This document shows, piece after piece, positions 6,076-7,257 of a stretch of DNA of 7,257 nt. The notes beneath the pieces were generated by a model. It had not been told where the DNA came from. It saw only the letters and a program-made list of their open reading frames with translations, and searched no databases. Every line of letters begins with the position of its first letter. Position 1 is the first letter of the stretch. Source of the DNA: a bacterium (GTDB taxonomy: Bacteria; UBP14; UBA6098; B30-G16); contig JAUXEQ010000073.1 in assembly GCA_030620455.1 (NCBI GenBank), forward strand, positions 1 through 7,257, written 5' to 3'. The translations under genes and the position numbers were made by a program.

Positions 6076-6183
6076 GTACATAAACGATGAGTTGTTGTTC
6101 TGAATAAAATTTTCCTAGCCTGATATACGCTTATTTTCTTAGTTTTTTATTGCATCAAAATTTCTTTCAGTATTTTTTCTGAT
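6076..6183 (+). other. Leader of the RAYT transposase gene
   Basis: An AT-rich stretch between REP B2 and the GTG start, with T-runs at 6142-6147 and 6173-6179. It shows no clear -10/-35 pair and no Shine-Dalgarno site before the GTG at 6184. In-frame sequence upstream reaches a TGA at 6121 without another usual start codon. Confidence 0.4.
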
Positions 6184-6843
6184 GTGAGATATGATCCATT
6201 AAAACACCATCGACGGTCGATACGATTAAAAGGATACGATTATTCAAGACCGGGAATATATTTCGTTACTATTTGCACGAGAAATCATTGCGAAATTCTT
6301 GGTAAAATACATGATAATAGAATTCAATTAAATGCATTTGGGAATATCGTCACTGAATGTTGGTTTGATTTGATAAATCATTATGCAAACATTGAATTAG
6401 ATGCATTTTCAGTAATGCCTAATCATGTGCATTACATAATTAAAATTGTGAAATTTGTTGTAAGGGCGGGGTCTCCCCGCCCAAGTTCCACCGTGCAAGG
6501 GTCTCCCCGCCCAAGTTCCTCTGCACAAGAGTCTCCTCGCCCATTTCCCGGATCAGAATCTCCCCACCCAAATATAGAAAACAATCAAAAGTTTCTGAAA
6601 GGGGCATGGGAACAACGCTCGCACACAATCGATAATCGAAGCAAGAAATGGACATTAGGACAGATGATCGCATATTTCAAATATAAATCCACTAAACAGA
6701 TAAACGAATTGCGTAAAATGCCGGGTTTCTCAATATGGCAACGCGGATTTTATGACCGTTTAATTCGCAACGATGCCGAATTGAACAAAATCAGGCAATA
6801 TATATTAGATAATCCAAAAAATTGGGATATCGATAAAAAATGA
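6184..6843 (+). CDS. REP-associated tyrosine transposase (RAYT, Y1/HUH) with a translated REP insert
   Basis: RAYTs are single-strand nucleases related to IS200/IS605 TnpA that bind and cut REP palindromes. The start is GTG at 6184 (MRYDPLKHHRRSIRLKGYDY), which fits the usual N terminus of this group. The HUH motif is MPNHVH at 78-83. The C-terminal block WQRGFYDRLIRNDAEL, then NKIRQYILDNP, holds the likely nucleophile Tyr206, placed by analogy with E. coli TnpA-REP. Between the two, residues 92-149 are not transposase-like: REP A3 and its partial copies are read as four SPRP-type repeats at 97-100, 107-110, 117-120 and 126-129, and degenerate REP B3 as KGAWEQRSHT. LGQMIAYFKYKSTKQIN (158-174) resumes the family sequence. 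The insert keeps frame, so the enzyme may still be active. No ribosome site is obvious. Confidence 0.9.
   Translation: MRYDPLKHHRRSIRLKGYDYSRPGIYFVTICTRNHCEILGKIHDNRIQLNAFGNIVTECWFDLINHYANIELDAFSVMPNHVHYIIKIVKFVVRAGSPRPSSTVQGSPRPSSSAQESPRPFPGSESPHPNIENNQKFLKGAWEQRSHTIDNRSKKWTLGQMIAYFKYKSTKQINELRKMPGFSIWQRGFYDRLIRNDAELNKIRQYILDNPKNWDIDKK
6464..6620. repeat. REP pair inside the transposase gene (unit 3: REP A3 to REP B3)
   Basis: REP A3 is a perfect 19-base palindrome at 6464-6482 preceded by GTAA. Partial copies of its right half lie at 6499-6512, 6530-6542 and 6556-6569, spaced 30, 30 and 27 bases, all multiples of three. REP B3 (6602-6620) is degenerate: gggcatgggaacaacgctc, with broken pairing. 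The distance from REP A3 to REP A4, 393 bases, is also a multiple of three. Confidence 0.85.
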
Positions 6844-6856
6844 CACATTCATGTAA

Positions 6857-7190
6857 GGGCGGGGTCTCCCCGCCCATATTCTTCTTCACGTAGAGTCTCC
6901 CCGAACAAGTTCTTCTTCACCACACAAGTTCCATTGCACATGGGTCTCACTGCTTATATTCTTCTGCACAATGATATCCCCCAATTTCCTCCATACAAAT
7001 TTCCTATCGAATACAGAAATCAATCGAAAGTCTCCCAAATGGAGCGTGTGTTATACGAAAAAAAGGGTGTCATACGAATTGGGGTGTGTTATATGAAAAG
7101 TGGTGCTGTAAAAAAAGGGGCGTGGGAACCACGCCCGTACACATTGCAGCGCGGATTTTATGACCAAAAAATTAGGATATCGTTAAAAAA
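6857..7190. repeat. REP/RAYT repeat unit 4 (REP A4, spacer, REP B4, truncated transposase end)
   Basis: REP A4 (6857-6875, preceded by GTAA) begins 14 bases after the transposase stop. A decayed partial copy follows at about 6891-6905. The spacer matches unit 1 (6911-7025 against 5621-5735) and then holds an iterated motif (7041-7116). REP B4 is at 7118-7136, followed by GTAC. The start of the unit (6841-6907) recurs at 7191-7257 with one mismatch in 67 bases, a 350-base direct repeat. Confidence 0.85.
7041..7116 (+). repeat. Degenerate iterated motif, G-rich + GTGTYATAY + A-run (unit 4)
   Basis: Four imperfect repeats: ggagcgtgtgttatacgaaa with extra A residues, gggtgtcatacgaatt, ggggtgtgttatatgaaaa and gtggtgctgtaaaaaaa. 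They lie directly before REP B4, as the related set lies before REP B2. Confidence 0.55.
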
Positions 7191-7193
7191 TGA
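7147..7193 (+). pseudogene. RAYT 3'-end fragment with internal 58-base deletion
   Basis: Sequence cagcgcggattttatgacc continues directly into aaaaaattaggatatcg, whereas the fragment at 5778-5885 has 58 further bases there (5800-5857). Both sides of the deletion end in CC. The loss removes the region encoding the catalytic-type Tyr and shifts the frame, so the old TGA at 7191 is bypassed and the frame ends at TAA 7204-7206. Confidence 0.8.
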
Positions 7194-7206
7194 CACATTT
7201 ATGTAA

Positions 7207-7257
7207 GGGCGGGGTCTCCCCGCCCATATTCTTCTTCACGTAGAGTCTCCCCGAACA
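7207..7257. repeat. REP/RAYT repeat unit 5, beginning only (REP A5)
   Basis: REP A5 is a perfect palindrome at 7207-7225 preceded by GTAA. The following bases to the window edge are identical to 6876-6907 of unit 4. The island therefore continues beyond the window. Confidence 0.8.

Noticed and set aside
6934..7206. 90-codon frame in unit 4 as a separate gene
   Set aside because: It starts at a TTG without a ribosome site and consists of repeat spacer, iterated motif, REP B4 and a frameshifted transposase remnant.
5568..7257. CRISPR array
   Set aside because: Repeats are palindromic, irregularly spaced (about 130 to 390 bases) and alternate between two types; spacers are homologous to one another and carry transposase fragments.

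Overview
The window reads as a chromosomal segment of a moderately AT-rich, Gram-negative (diderm) bacterium. A PorV/FadL-like outer-membrane barrel protein, Sec signal peptides, and a secreted propeller-like repeat protein with GGYIVTG motifs suggest the broad FCB/candidate-phylum neighbourhood (Cloacimonadota, WOR-3, Zixibacteria or Fibrobacterota style). This is inference; no rRNA or other phylogenetic marker is present.

Layout. 1-534 (-): 5' part of a secreted protein built from exact 52-residue (156-bp) repeats, running off the left edge. 535-1041: gene-free stretch with short perfect hairpins of one covarying design, two more of which lie inside the start of the propeller gene. 1042-2728 (-): two-gene operon of a small three-helix membrane protein and a GlcD-type FAD-linked oxidase. 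2729-2845: divergent promoter region. 2846-3292 (+): dUTPase. 3389-5544 (+): two genes overlapping by ATGA, a PorV-like barrel protein and a three-part protein that joins a signal peptide and TPR-like helices, a hydrophobic VIPGTGMIYAG domain and a C-terminal YidD domain.

5545-7257 is a REP/RAYT island. A REP-associated tyrosine (Y1/HUH) transposase gene at 6184-6843 is embedded in palindromic repeats of two types: REP A (GTAA + GGGCGGGG-TCT-CCCCGCCC, + strand) and REP B (GTAC + GGGCGTGG-TTC-CCACGCCC, - strand). They form REPIN-like inverted pairs. One such pair lies inside the transposase gene, in frame, and is translated as SPRP-rich repeats between the HUH motif and the catalytic-tyrosine region. 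Neighbouring units carry decayed copies of the transposase 3' end, so the 3' half of the gene appears to behave as part of the repeat unit.

The points most worth following are the translated REPIN and the repeat units containing gene 3' ends, the TPR-YidD fusion coupled to an outer-membrane barrel gene, and the covarying hairpin family at the 5' end of the propeller gene.
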